Shown: positions 35,270 to 44,815, counted from the stretch's first letter. The stretch is DNA of 64,000 nt from Planctomycetales bacterium (GCA_025997475.1 BNUQ01000004.1:36552-100551); one strand, 5' to 3'. Notes: generated from the sequence alone by a model not told the origin. A program made the numbers and translations.

Positions 35270-36526
35270 TCACAGCAACGACGCCAAACCGGTTTTGCCG
35301 CTCACGGCGGCGGCGATTAATTCGGCGAGCGTCCATTTGTCCGTCGCGCGGGGCGGCAACAACGCGCCGTGATGAAAAACCGCGAGCGTTTGCGTCCAAC
35401 GCAATTGTCGGTCGAAATTCGCGCTAAAATAAATTATCAATTTCCCGTCCGCCGCAAGACGGGTCATCATTTCGCGCCCGTCGCCGCCCCGCTCGTCATC
35501 GCGAAATAAATAAACTGTCGCCGACGGAACGGACGATGCGCCGGAAAATTCGCCCGTAAATTCGACCACGCCGGCTTTGACCAACGCGGCGCGGGAGGCG
35601 CGGGCGAGCCGCAAATTTTTGCCGTCCACCGACAACACGCCTTTCACCGCTTTTTGCCCGCCGCTCAACACGCGCCACAAGTCCTCGCCGCCCTGCCCCG
35701 CCAAACCGGTAATGCCCAAAATTTCCCCGCGCCGCGCCGTCAGCGACAGCGCGCTCGCCGTGCGGCGGAGTTGCAATCCTAAAATTTCCAATACGGTTTT
35801 GCCCATTTTCGCCGCCGTCGCCGCCGGATACAGTCGCGCGGTCAGTTGGTCGAGATTAGCCGCCGTCGCCGGCGTTTTCGCGGATAGCGCGTCCGCCGCG
35901 TAAAAATTGTCCGCGCCGCTCGCCGCCGACGGCGCGGCGGTGAGCAATAAAACGTAGGTCGAGATTTGGCGGCAGAAGTCAAGAATCCGCTTCGCGTCGG
36001 CGGGGGCAAACGCGGTCATCCCTTCGTCAATAATCAACAACTGCGGCGCGCTTAACCGCGCGCGAACGAGTTCCAACCGGCGGCGGTCGGCGAGCGACAA
36101 TGCCGCCGACGTTTTCGCCGGAAAAGCATCGGCGGATAATTCCCGCCAGAGCGCCGCGCAAGCCGCCAACCAACGCGGCGGCGCTTTCGGCAGAAACGCG
36201 CGGATATTTTCCGCCGCCGTCAGCGACGGGAAAATCAACGGTTCCGGGCGCAACGCGACAACGCCGAGCGCTAACGCTTCCCGCGGCGAGCGCGGATTCA
36301 GCGTTTTGCCGTTCAGCGTCAAGGTCGCGGAAAACGCGGACGGGTTGCCGGTCAGCGCGTCGGCGATGGCGGTTTGCCACGCGCGGTCGGCGCCGACGAC
36401 GGCGGTAATTTCTCCCGCCGCCAACGACAAATTAAACGGGTAAGCGTCCGCGTCGCCGCGTGCCGCGGTTTCACGTTGCGCGTGTTCACGTTGCGCGGGT
36501 CGAAGGTCGATGTTCATCTCTGCCAT
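35270..36526 (-). CDS. Degenerate RbsA-like double ABC ATPase
   Basis: A 418-aa protein with two ABC-type halves as in sugar/nucleoside import ATPases (RbsA, YufO), which are usually about 500 aa. The first P-loop reads VVGADRAWQTAIAD: the Gly and Lys of GxxxxGK(S/T) are Trp and Gln. The signature is SLADRRRLELVRARLS instead of LSGGQ, Walker B is kept (LLIIDEGMTAF), and the H-loop His is missing (YVLLLTAAP). The second half has GITGLAGQGGEDLWRVLSG, normal for the weaker RbsA half, but lacks a clear signature and Walker B. It probably cannot hydrolyse ATP. No permease is adjacent; a BMP-type binding protein is 34 kb away. It could be a regulatory relic or a pseudogene kept in frame. Confidence 0.72.
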   Translation of the reverse strand: MAEMNIDLRPAQREHAQRETAARGDADAYPFNLSLAAGEITAVVGADRAWQTAIADALTGNPSAFSATLTLNGKTLNPRSPREALALGVVALRPEPLIFPSLTAAENIRAFLPKAPPRWLAACAALWRELSADAFPAKTSAALSLADRRRLELVRARLSAPQLLIIDEGMTAFAPADAKRILDFCRQISTYVLLLTAAPSAASGADNFYAADALSAKTPATAANLDQLTARLYPAATAAKMGKTVLEILGLQLRRTASALSLTARRGEILGITGLAGQGGEDLWRVLSGGQKAVKGVLSVDGKNLRLARASRAALVKAGVVEFTGEFSGASSVPSATVYLFRDDERGGDGREMMTRLAADGKLIIYFSANFDRQLRWTQTLAVFHHGALLPPRATDKWTLAELIAAAVSGKTGLASLL

Positions 36527-36604
36527 ATAAAAACCTTTGCGAAAAAAGCGCCGAATGCCGCCTATTTTATTGCCGGACGCAAAAAATAATATGGACGCAC
36601 TGTG

Positions 36605-36762
36605 TTAGAGTTGAAAGTTAAAAGTTGAAAGTTGAGTGGGCGGTGAACAGTCGCAAGCGGTTACCGACCACTGACCACGGCTCACTTTCTCAACTTTCAA
36701 CTTTCAACTTTCAACTTTCAACTTTCAACTTTCAACTCTCAACTCTCAACTCTCAACTCTAA
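36605..36762. repeat. Heptamer-armed inverted repeat upstream of mraY
   Basis: AGAGTTG/AAAGTTA arm, a core with CGGTTACCGACCACTGACC and a long right arm of about ten TCAACTT/TCAACTC units ending 4 nt before the mraY Shine-Dalgarno site. Confidence 0.8.
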
Positions 36763-36775
36763 ATGAAGGACGCCG

Positions 36776-37867
36776 ATGTTTCGTTATTTTGCCGAATTTT
36801 CGTTGTCGCACTGGTCGGCGTTGGAGATGTTCAACAGCATCACGCTCCGCAGTTTGCTGGCGTTGCTGACGGCGTTTATTGTGGCGTTGTTTTTTTTGCC
36901 GCGCCTGATTCGCTTTTTGACCGCCCGCCGCGCCCTCGAAGATATGCGCAAAGACAGCGTTCTCATCGAACGCCGACACGCCGACAAAAAAGGCACCGCG
37001 ACGATGGGCGGTATCGGCATCGCGCTGGCGCTGTTGCTCGGCGCGTTTTTTTTCGGCGATTGGCGCGAGCCGCTGATTTGGGGCGGTTTGGTGATTTTTA
37101 CCGGCAACGCGCTGGTCGGTCTCGCCGACGATTTGGTCAAACTCAAAAAATGGCGCGCCGGCGGTCTGAATAAAAAAGAAAAAACCGCCGGTTTATTGCT
37201 TGTCGCCTTTTTGACGGCGGCAATCGTCGCGACTTCCGCCGACGCCAACACGACCAAATTATTGTTGCCGTGGACGGCGCCGGCGGCGATGGGGGATTTG
37301 GGCGGCTACTATTGGCTCTGGTTTGTGCTGGTGTTGTATGCGTGCGCCAACGCGGTGAATTTGACCGACGGCTTGGACGGCTTGGCGGCGGGGTGCGCGC
37401 TCAGTTCGGTTTTAGCGTTCGCGGTGTTCGCGTATGTGGCGGGCAACGCGGTGTTGAGCGGCTATTTCACCGTGCCGAATATCGAGGGGTGCGGCGAAAT
37501 GTGCGTGGTGCTCGCGGGCTTGGTCGGCGCGTTGCTCGGCTTTTTATGGTTTAACGCCAAACCGGCGCAGATTTTTATGGGCGACACCGGCGCGTTAGCG
37601 ATTGGCGGCTTGCTCGGCTACGCCGCGCTTGTCAGCAAACAGGAAATCGCGCTCCTCGTGGCGGGCGGAATTTTCGTGTTGGAAACGCTGGCGACGGTGG
37701 CGCAAATCGTCGGCTATCGCGGCTGGGGCAAGCGGCTGTTTTTGTGCGCGCCGCTCCACCACCATTTGGAGTTACGCGGCTGGCAGGAAAACCATATCGT
37801 TATCCGCTTCTGGATGCTCAACGCCCTCTTCGCCGCCGCCGCGTTGGGGACGCTGAAAATGCACTGA
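36776..37867 (+). CDS. mraY: Phospho-MurNAc-pentapeptide transferase
   Basis: Integral membrane enzyme that makes lipid I by moving phospho-MurNAc-pentapeptide to undecaprenyl phosphate. At 363 aa with about ten hydrophobic segments it fits the family. Motifs: KKGTATMGGIGI (71-82), ADDLVKLKKW, NAVNLTDGLDGLAAG (about 191-205), FLWFNAKPAQIFMGDTG (about 256-272) and the MraY-specific APLHHHLELRGW (about 325-336). AAGGA lies 5 nt before ATG 36776. Normally mraY sits in the dcw cluster between murF and murD; here it stands alone, convergent with nadK. The gene begins right after a heptamer-armed repeat. Confidence 0.96.
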   Translation: MFRYFAEFSLSHWSALEMFNSITLRSLLALLTAFIVALFFLPRLIRFLTARRALEDMRKDSVLIERRHADKKGTATMGGIGIALALLLGAFFFGDWREPLIWGGLVIFTGNALVGLADDLVKLKKWRAGGLNKKEKTAGLLLVAFLTAAIVATSADANTTKLLLPWTAPAAMGDLGGYYWLWFVLVLYACANAVNLTDGLDGLAAGCALSSVLAFAVFAYVAGNAVLSGYFTVPNIEGCGEMCVVLAGLVGALLGFLWFNAKPAQIFMGDTGALAIGGLLGYAALVSKQEIALLVAGGIFVLETLATVAQIVGYRGWGKRLFLCAPLHHHLELRGWQENHIVIRFWMLNALFAAAALGTLKMH

Positions 37868-37925
37868 ATTTTTAGCGTTGAGAGATTGTCGCGCGCGCGT
37901 TGAACGCGGCGGCGGCTTGCTCAAT

Positions 37926-38765
37926 TCACGTCCCCGCAATCGCGTCCGCCGCGGCGGGTTTGACGGCGCCCCAACCGAGTTTTTGCCGCAGAACGTCGTA
38001 GTGTCCGGCTTCGCTGTTCGCGAGAATGATTTTCGCCGTTTGTCGGCTACGGCGAATTTTCGCCGTTTCGTCCGCGGCGATGGCCATTTCCATCACGCCG
38101 TCGCAAGTGATGAGCGCCGCGCCCGTAACCGCCAACTCCTCGTCGGGACTGAGCACCAACGGGCGATGCGACAAATTATGCGGACAAATCGGCGCGAGCA
38201 ACATCGCCGCCAAGCGCGGACTGAGCAACGGTCCGCCCGCCGACAACGCATACGCCGTCGAGCCGGTCGGCGTCGCCACAATCAAACCGTCGCCGTAAAT
38301 TTCGTTCAAATACGCGCCGCCGACGGCTAACTGCAACCGGCACATTCGCCCGTGCGCGCGCGGCATAAACGCGACTTCGTTTAAGACCCGCCGTTTGAAA
38401 ACGTCCTGCCCGCGGCGCGCGAATTCGACCGTCAACAACATCCGCTCGCCGACCTGATAATCGCCCGCCAACACTTTCGCCAACGCCGCGTCCACCGCCG
38501 TCGGCGCGACTTCGGCTAAAAAACCGAGCCGCCCCAAATTCACCGTCAACAGCGGGATTTGCCGGTTGCCGAGATAATTGACCGCGTGCAAAACCGTGCC
38601 GTCGCCGCCGAAAACGACCCCGAAATCGTAATCGTCGTCGTTGCCGCGATTTTTTTCTTCGGCGAGCGCGACGTGATGGGCGGGCGACAATTGCGCGGCA
38701 ACCGTCCGCGCCAACGCTGCGGCGGCGGGCTTGTACGGATTGGGCAGGAGGAGGATGCGGGACAT
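37926..38765 (-). CDS. nadK: NAD kinase
   Basis: Phosphorylates NAD to NADP. The 279-aa protein has the [10 protein letters not shown] motif (53-62), [21 protein letters not shown] and the second-domain motif [20 protein letters not shown]. It contains the [11 protein letters not shown] segment typical of bacterial NadK. No Shine-Dalgarno site is evident at ATG 38765. It lies just downstream of clpC on the same strand, with an interrupted heptamer-armed repeat between them. Confidence 0.95.
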   Translation of the reverse strand: MSRILLLPNPYKPAAAALARTVAAQLSPAHHVALAEEKNRGNDDDYDFGVVFGGDGTVLHAVNYLGNRQIPLLTVNLGRLGFLAEVAPTAVDAALAKVLAGDYQVGERMLLTVEFARRGQDVFKRRVLNEVAFMPRAHGRMCRLQLAVGGAYLNEIYGDGLIVATPTGSTAYALSAGGPLLSPRLAAMLLAPICPHNLSHRPLVLSPDEELAVTGAALITCDGVMEMAIAADETAKIRRSRQTAKIILANSEAGHYDVLRQKLGWGAVKPAAADAIAGT

Positions 38766-38767
38766 TT

Positions 38768-39123
38768 TTACAGAGTTTAGAGTTTAGAGTTTAGAGTTGA
38801 AAGTTGAAAGTTAAGAAGGTGGTTGCGCTTCTAAGAACCTATCCGAATATCGAACTAATCGGCTGTTTGCCCCGTAGGGGCAAAATGTCGGTAGAAACGC
38901 CGCCGCCCTGAAACCGCGTCCCGTAGGGACGCAATGTCGGTTAAATGGCGCTTGATGCTCGCTACCAACATTCCGTCCCTACGGGACGGATTTTTTTCGG
39001 GTGGCTTTTTCTACCGACATTTCGTCCCTACGGGACGACGCTCGTTGATAACAGGATAGGTTCTAAAACTCCACTCTCTCAACTCTCAACTTTTAACTCT
39101 CCACTTTCAACTTTCACTTCCAA
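38768..39123. repeat. Heptamer-armed repeat H4, interrupted by family E element
   Basis: Left arm 38770-38815 and right arm 39070-39123 match H2/H3, including GTGGTTGCGCTTC and AAAACTCCACTCTCTC edges. The core is replaced by a 231-bp block (38834-39064) with ends AGAACCTATCC / GGATAGGTTCT and four GTCCC(G/T)(T/A)(A)CGGGAC-type hairpins. Confidence 0.78.
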
Positions 39124-41589
39124 CGGCTCTTCGCGATAAATCAAAACGCCGGCGGACAACTCGACCACGATTTTGTGTCCGGGCAAAAATTTGCCGCGCA
39201 GGATGTCTTCGGCGATGGGGTCTTCGACCATTTGCTCGACCGTCCGCCGCAACGGGCGCGCGCCGAAATCCTGACTGTAACCCTTTTCAATTAAAAAATC
39301 CATCGCCGCCGGCGTCAGTTCCAAGCCCATTCCCATCTCGACCATCCGCTTATGCACGCCGTCCAACTCGATTAAGACGATGCGTTCGAGGTCGGCTTTG
39401 TCCAAATAACGGAACACCACTTGCGCGTCCAAACGGTTCACAAATTCCGGGCGGAAATGATTTTCCACTTCGTCGAGCATCAATTTTTTCAGCCGGTCGT
39501 AGAGGTTCGCCGCGTCGCGTTTGGCGAAGCCGAGATTGCCCTGCCGCTTGATTAAATCCGCCCCGACGTTGCTGGTCATAATCAAAATCGTGTTGCGGAA
39601 ATTCACCTTGCGCCCATACGAATCCGTCAACTGCCCGTCCTCCATCACTTGCAAGAGAATGTTGAAAATGTCGGGGTGCGCCTTTTCGATTTCGTCAATC
39701 AAGACGACGGCGTAGGGGCGCCGCCGGACTTTTTCCGTCAACTGTCCGCCCTCCTCAAAACCGACGTAGCCGGGCGGCGCGCCGATGAGGCGGCTGACGG
39801 AATGTTTTTCCATATATTCCGACATATCGACGCGAATGAGCGAGTCCGCGTCGCCGAACATAAATTCCGCCAGCGCCCGCGCGAGCAAGGTTTTGCCGAC
39901 GCCGGTCGGACCTAAAAATAAAAACGAGCCGAGCGGGCGGCGCGGATTGCGCATCCCGGCGCGACTGCGCCGCAAACAGCGCGAGACGGCGGCAATCGCC
40001 TCGTCCTGACTGATGACCTTTTCGTGCAATTCCGTTTCCATATTCAACAAACGCACCGTTTCTTTTTGTTCGACGCGCGTCAGCGGCACGCCGGTCATCG
40101 TGCTGATGACTTGGGTAACGACTTCCGCGTCCACGACGCCTTCGGTTTTCGCCGAGAGGTTGCGCCATTCGCCCTGCAATTGTTCTTTGCGCGTCAGCAA
40201 CCGGTCGATGCTGTCGCGCAATTCGGCGGCGCGCTCAAACGCCTGCGTCGCGACGGCTTCCAATTTTTCGCGCTCCAAGCCCGCGAGTTCGCTTTCGAGC
40301 GCCGACAAATCCGGCGGGCGCGTGCAGGTCGAGAGCCGGACTTTCGCGCCGGCTTCGTCAATCACATCGACCGCTTTGTCCGGCAAAAATCGCCCGCTGA
40401 TGTAGCGCTCGCTCAACTTGACCGCCTCGGCAATCGCGTCGTCGGTGATGCGGACGCGGTGATGCGCTTCGTAGCGGTCGCGGAGTCCCTGCAAAATTTG
40501 TATCGCCTCTTCCTGACTCGGCGGGTTGACAATCACCGGTTGGAAGCGGCGTTCGAGCGCCGAATCCTTTTCCATATATTTGCGGTATTCGTCGAGCGTG
40601 GTCGCGCCGACGCACTGCATTTCGCCGCGGGCGAGCGCCGGTTTGATGACGTTGGCGGCGTCGAGCGTGCCTTCGGCGCCGCCGGCGCCGATGAGCGTGT
40701 GAATTTCGTCGATGAATAAAATCACATTTTTCGCTTTCTTGATTTCGTTCATCACCATTTTAATCCGCTCTTCAAACTGCCCGCGATATTTCGTGCCGGC
40801 GACCATCATCGCCAAATCCAGCGACACGACGCGCTTGCCGATAAGCGCGTCCGGCACCTGATTGGCGGTGATTTTTTGCGCCAGTCCTTCGACGATGGCG
40901 GTCTTGCCGACGCCGGCTTCGCCGATGAGGACGGGATTGTTTTTCGTGCGGCGCGAGAGCACTTGCAGAAGACGCATAATTTCTTTTTCGCGTCCGATGA
41001 CGGGGTCGAGCAACCCCTCTTTCGCTTGCGCCGTGAGGTCGCGCCCGAAGGAGTCGAGCGCGGGAGTTTCGCTGGCTTTGCCTTTTTTCTTTTTCGTGAG
41101 TTTTTGCGCTTCTTTCAGCCCGGGGATAATTTCGGCGTCTTCGCCGTCGTTGGCGCCGAGCAGTTCCAACAATTCGGCGCGGACTTGGTCGATTTCGACG
41201 TTAAGGTTGATGAAGACCTGCGCGGCGATGCCGTCGTGTTCGCGCAACAGTCCCAACAACAAATGTTCGGTGCCGATGTAATTGTGTTGGAGCGCGCGGG
41301 CTTCCTCGGCGGCGAGTTCGAGCGCGTGTTTGGCTTTGGGCGTGAACGGCAGGGACTCGCTGTGGGTGATGACCTCGCCGCTTTCGGTGGTGAATTTTTC
41401 GACTTCGAGCCGCACGCGCTCCAAATCGACGTTGAGGATTTCCAGCACGTTGGCGGCGACGCCGGAGCCCTCTTTGACGATGCCCAAAAGAATATGTTCG
41501 GTGCCGATAAATTCGGCGCCCAACCGCTCGGCTTCCTGCCGCGCCAGATTGACGACTTTTTTGGCGCGGTCGGTGAATCGTTCAAACAT
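39079..41589 (-). CDS. clpC: ATP-dependent Clp protease ATP-binding subunit ClpC
   Basis: An AAA+ unfoldase that feeds proteins to ClpP. Of its 836 aa, the N-domain has two Clp_N repeats ([34 protein letters not shown]). AAA1 has Walker [16 protein letters not shown] (about 224). A UVR-type coiled segment ([19 protein letters not shown]) marks ClpC rather than ClpB. AAA2 has [14 protein letters not shown] (about 561), then a ClpP-binding-like loop (NLGFAKRDA). GGGAG precedes ATG 41589 by 7 nt; the upstream ATG at 41616 is less likely. The final 14 residues ([14 protein letters not shown]) are heptamer repeat read as protein. No clpP, mcsA or mcsB is nearby. Confidence 0.96.
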   Translation of the reverse strand: MFERFTDRAKKVVNLARQEAERLGAEFIGTEHILLGIVKEGSGVAANVLEILNVDLERVRLEVEKFTTESGEVITHSESLPFTPKAKHALELAAEEARALQHNYIGTEHLLLGLLREHDGIAAQVFINLNVEIDQVRAELLELLGANDGEDAEIIPGLKEAQKLTKKKKGKASETPALDSFGRDLTAQAKEGLLDPVIGREKEIMRLLQVLSRRTKNNPVLIGEAGVGKTAIVEGLAQKITANQVPDALIGKRVVSLDLAMMVAGTKYRGQFEERIKMVMNEIKKAKNVILFIDEIHTLIGAGGAEGTLDAANVIKPALARGEMQCVGATTLDEYRKYMEKDSALERRFQPVIVNPPSQEEAIQILQGLRDRYEAHHRVRITDDAIAEAVKLSERYISGRFLPDKAVDVIDEAGAKVRLSTCTRPPDLSALESELAGLEREKLEAVATQAFERAAELRDSIDRLLTRKEQLQGEWRNLSAKTEGVVDAEVVTQVISTMTGVPLTRVEQKETVRLLNMETELHEKVISQDEAIAAVSRCLRRSRAGMRNPRRPLGSFLFLGPTGVGKTLLARALAEFMFGDADSLIRVDMSEYMEKHSVSRLIGAPPGYVGFEEGGQLTEKVRRRPYAVVLIDEIEKAHPDIFNILLQVMEDGQLTDSYGRKVNFRNTILIMTSNVGADLIKRQGNLGFAKRDAANLYDRLKKLMLDEVENHFRPEFVNRLDAQVVFRYLDKADLERIVLIELDGVHKRMVEMGMGLELTPAAMDFLIEKGYSQDFGARPLRRTVEQMVEDPIAEDILRGKFLPGHKIVVELSAGVLIYREEPLEVKVESGELKVES

Positions 41590-41607
41590 TTTTTGACTCC
41601 CGCAACG

Positions 41608-41640
41608 AAAGAACAATTAACAATTAAGAATGGTGGAGTT
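41608..41640. repeat. Short AATTAAG/AATTAAC array
   Basis: AACAATTAACAATTAAGAAT units upstream of clpC; single arm only. Confidence 0.5.
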
Positions 41641-41681
41641 TAATTCTTGAAAAATTTTAGCGCGTTCATTTTTTTTGCCTT

Positions 41682-42173
41682 CTAAAACAGCCACGCCGCC
41701 AATTTGCCGACCCACGATTGACCGCGTCTTCGCGTCTTAAATTCCGCGTCCGTCAATTCCCGTTGCGGGCGAATGCGCTCGACGATGTCGTAAGCCGTTT
41801 CAAAGCCCTCGCGAACTATCGGCACGCTCAACGTGCCTTCGTAATAACCGTCGAGGTGCAATGCTTGGTAAGCGATACGAAGTTCGCTCGCCAATTTGCC
41901 GTCGAGTTTTGCGGCGTTTTCGACGTAATACTTAATCGACTCGCGCTTGTTGCCTTTCGGCGGCTTCACGTCGCGCAATTTGAAAATCGCGTCCATCGCG
42001 ATTAACGCCCCCAAATACGCCGCGCCGCACGCGACCGACACGTATTTTTTGTCAAGATACCGTTTCCCGTTTTGACCGGCTTTTAACAAAATCTCTTCGG
42101 CGTTGCGCAAATAGCGCCTCGCCTCGTAATGAGCGTCTTGTTTCGCCGCCTCTTGCTCGTCGGCGATGGACAT
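41682..42173 (-). CDS. DUF5618-like (HEPN-type) protein
   Basis: A 163-aa helical protein with features of DUF5618: EARRYLRNAEEILLKAG near the N-terminus, YVSVACGAAYLGALIAMDAI, and KRESIKYYVENAAKLDGKL followed by IAYQALHLDGYYEGT. The layout resembles HEPN proteins (higher-eukaryote and prokaryote nucleotide-binding), some of which are RNases in toxin-antitoxin or defence units. The RxxxxH HEPN motif is not clear here. AGG lies 8 nt upstream of ATG 42173. No partner nucleotidyltransferase (MNT) gene is adjacent. Role unknown. Confidence 0.7.
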   Translation of the reverse strand: MSIADEQEAAKQDAHYEARRYLRNAEEILLKAGQNGKRYLDKKYVSVACGAAYLGALIAMDAIFKLRDVKPPKGNKRESIKYYVENAAKLDGKLASELRIAYQALHLDGYYEGTLSVPIVREGFETAYDIVERIRPQRELTDAEFKTRRRGQSWVGKLAAWLF

Positions 42174-42197
42174 ATTTTACCTGTTCGGCAGTGATGG

Positions 42198-42312
42198 AGA
42201 AAAATAACGGTTACGAATTAAAAGTTGCGGAGTTTAACGGTCAAAATATCGCTTCGCGCGCGCCGGCAATTTTGCGAAGCAAACTCCGCAATTCTTAATT
42301 CTGAATTGTCCC
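42198..42312. repeat. AATTAAA/AATTCTTAA inverted element
   Basis: ACGAATTAAAAGTTGCGGAG on the left, TTGCGAAGCAAACTCCGCAA and TTCTTAATTCTGAATTG on the right, with a core of CGCTTCGCGCGCGCC. Second arm family (AATTAAG) with the same plan as the heptamer-armed elements. Confidence 0.6.
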
Positions 42313-42359
42313 ATTGTATTATCCTCGCCCAAAAAAGAAACGCAGAGGGGGCGCGCGCC

Positions 42360-44408
42360 TTAATCCGACGCGGATAGCGCCGCGTTCAATGCCGCAAATC
42401 TTGCGGTCGCGAGTTCCGGCAAAATTTGTTTCGCCGTCTCGCGAGCGCGGTTAATCAACGCCAAGTCCTCGACTAAATCGAGCGCCTTAAATTCCGGCAA
42501 ACCGTGTTGTTTCGTGCCGAGAAATTCACCCGGTCCGCGCAAGCGTAAATCCTCTTGCGCAATCTTAAAACCGTCCAACGTTTGCGTCATCACTTGTAAG
42601 CGCGCCGTCGTGATTTCGCCGCCGCCGTCGCTTAACATTATGAAATGTCCGGCGTCCGTGCCGCGCCCAATCCGCCCGCGCAACTGGTGCAATTGCGCCA
42701 AGCCGAAGCGCTCCGCGTGCAACACCAACATCGTGTTGGCGTTTGGAATATCCACGCCGACTTCAATCACCACCGTGCAAACCAACGCCTGAATTTTACC
42801 GGCGCGAAATTCGTCCATCACCGCCGCTTGCTCCTCGCGCGTCATCTGCCCGTGCAACAGTCCGAGCGCGCATCCGCTGAGTTCGTGCGAACGGAAATTG
42901 TCGAACGCCGCCGTCGCCGACAAATAATCCTCGTTTTCCTCGCGTAGCGGACTGACGATAAACGCCTGTCGCCCCTTCGCGAGTTCGGCGCGAATGAAGT
43001 CCCACGCCGACGGCAGTTGACGCGAACTGATGAGCGTCGAGCGCACCGGTTGCCGCCCCGGCGGCAGTTCGTCGATGACGCTCACGTCCAAATCGCCATA
43101 AACGGTGAGCGCCAGCGAGCGCGGAATCGGCGTCGCCGTCATCACCAATTCTTTCACTCCGACGCCCTTGTTCGCCAAAGCGTCGCGTTGCGCCACGCCG
43201 AATTTGTGCTGTTCGTCAATCACCGCGAGGGCGAGATTTTTGAATTGAATATCGCCTTCAATCGCCGCGTGCGTCGCGACCAGCAGGTCGATGCCGCCTT
43301 GCGCCAACTCGGTTTTCAACCATTCGCGCTCGCGCTTTTTCATCCCGCTGGTCAACAGTTTCAGCCGCACTTTCGACCGCCCGCCGGCGGCGAGAAATTT
43401 TTCCAACGTCATAAAATGTTGCGCCGCGACAAGTCCGGTCGGCGCCATCAACACCGCTTGCGCGCCGTTCGCCACCGCCGCGAGGAGCGCGTAAATCGCC
43501 ACCGCCGTTTTGCCGCTCCCGACATCGCCCTGCAACAACCGGCGCATCGGCAACGGCGCCGCCAAATCCGCCGTGATTTCCCGCAGGACTTTTTCCTGCG
43601 CCGCCGTCGGACGAAACGGAAAGAGGCGGCGAATGTGCGCGTCAATCTCCGGCGTAACGATAATCCGCCGCCCGCCGGACGCCGCGTCCACCGCCGCGGC
43701 GCGCCGCCGCGCAATCGCTAATTGCATCAACAACGCCTCGTCCCACGCGAGCCGCTCCCGCGCCGCCGCGCGCGCCGCGTCGTTGGCGGGAAAGTGCATA
43801 TTGCGCACCGCGTCCTGCCGCGCGGTTAAATTTTGCTCGCGCAAAAAATCCGGCGGATAAAGTTCCGGCAATTCGGCGAGCGTCGCGGTCAAGGCGTGGT
43901 TCATCGCCTGCCGCCAGGCGTTTTGGTTGAGGCGTCCGGTGCAAGGATAAACCGGCACCATCCGCCCGACGTTAAGCGACTCGCGGGCGATGCCGGCGAC
44001 GGTCGGCTCGAAGCGCGGATGCTCCATTTTCAGCCAGCCGGACTTGCGGCTGACTTTGCCGTAAAGCAACAGCGTTTTGCCGGCGGCGGCGAGTTGCTCT
44101 TTGACCCACGGCGAATTGAACCAGACGGCTTCCATTTCGCCGGTGCGGTCGGTGAACATCGCGTGGACAATCGAGCGGATTTTACCGCGGCGGGGACAGC
44201 GCTCTTCGAGATTGCGCATCTCGGCGATGATGACGGCGTCGCCGGCAACCGGCGCGTCGGCGATGGTCGTAACGGTCGAGAGGTCGTTGATGGCGCGGGG
44301 AAAAGTGAACAGCAAATCGGCAATCGTCCGCACGCCGAGCGCGTAAAAATCGTTCGCGCGCGCCGGTCCCACGCCTTTCAGAAATTTAATGTCGTCGGTC
44401 AGCGGCAT
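42360..44408 (-). CDS. recG: ATP-dependent DNA helicase RecG
   Basis: Branch-migrates Holliday junctions and rescues stalled forks. A 682-aa protein: an N-terminal wedge/OB domain (LTDDIKFLKGVGPARANDF at the start; helix-hairpin-like KGVGP), then the helicase core with Walker A GDVGSGKTAVAIYALLAAV (about 296), DEQH (AVIDEQHKFGVAQRDAL, about 394), TATPIPRSLALT and QLRGRIGRG. TKQHGLPEF matches the RecG C-terminus. The frame is open to 44465, but ATG 44408 begins at the conserved sequence; there is no clear Shine-Dalgarno site. It is preceded by a nested repeat block. Confidence 0.96.
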   Translation of the reverse strand: MPLTDDIKFLKGVGPARANDFYALGVRTIADLLFTFPRAINDLSTVTTIADAPVAGDAVIIAEMRNLEERCPRRGKIRSIVHAMFTDRTGEMEAVWFNSPWVKEQLAAAGKTLLLYGKVSRKSGWLKMEHPRFEPTVAGIARESLNVGRMVPVYPCTGRLNQNAWRQAMNHALTATLAELPELYPPDFLREQNLTARQDAVRNMHFPANDAARAAARERLAWDEALLMQLAIARRRAAAVDAASGGRRIIVTPEIDAHIRRLFPFRPTAAQEKVLREITADLAAPLPMRRLLQGDVGSGKTAVAIYALLAAVANGAQAVLMAPTGLVAAQHFMTLEKFLAAGGRSKVRLKLLTSGMKKREREWLKTELAQGGIDLLVATHAAIEGDIQFKNLALAVIDEQHKFGVAQRDALANKGVGVKELVMTATPIPRSLALTVYGDLDVSVIDELPPGRQPVRSTLISSRQLPSAWDFIRAELAKGRQAFIVSPLREENEDYLSATAAFDNFRSHELSGCALGLLHGQMTREEQAAVMDEFRAGKIQALVCTVVIEVGVDIPNANTMLVLHAERFGLAQLHQLRGRIGRGTDAGHFIMLSDGGGEITTARLQVMTQTLDGFKIAQEDLRLRGPGEFLGTKQHGLPEFKALDLVEDLALINRARETAKQILPELATARFAALNAALSASD

Positions 44409-44432
44409 CGGTTTGGAGTTGCGGGTTGAGAC

Positions 44433-44682
44433 CTTCGGCGGCGATTTATCACCGTCGATTGACACGCGGCGAAGCCGCCGCCGAAATTCAATAGACCTGT
44501 TCTAAACCTACGAGCGAGCATATTTTCGGGCATAATTTTTCGTTCCGCAAGGAGAAATGACGAAGCAATACCGAGCGTATTGCAAGGAATTTTGACGCGG
44601 CGGAACGGAAAATTAGCCGAAAAGATGCCGCGAATTGGTTGTCGAACAGGTCTAATAGCCCGCCGTTTTAACGGCGGGTCAA
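44433..44682. repeat. Family D palindrome, copy D2, interrupted by fold-back element
   Basis: 44433-44491 and 44655-44682 together match the intact family D copy at 6441-6525 almost base for base. The break falls in AATTCAATAG and is filled by the MITE-like element. Confidence 0.85.
44492..44654. mobile_element. MITE-like fold-back element, copy 2
   Basis: 163 bp, ends AGACCTGTTC and GAACAGGTCT, apex GCAATAC/GTATTGC. Flanked by AAT on each side within family D; removing the element and one AAT restores the intact family D sequence. Nearly the same as copies 1 and 3. No coding capacity for a transposase. Confidence 0.88.
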
Positions 44683-44815
44683 GAGCAGAAAACACCGGCT
44701 TTAGCCAAAGTCATAATTTGGCTCTAAAGCCCTTTCTCTTTTCCAACTTCTTACCCCCCTCCCCCGCTAAAGCGCGGGGCGATTGCAAGCGCCGCGGAAC
44801 CGCAGTTGCGGGTTG
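44683..44815. other. Intergenic stretch with family C-like fragments
   Basis: Holds CCGGCTTTAGCC and TTGGCTCTAAAGCC fragments akin to family C, then GC-rich sequence with CCGCTAAAGCGCGG. No gene is supported. Confidence 0.5.
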
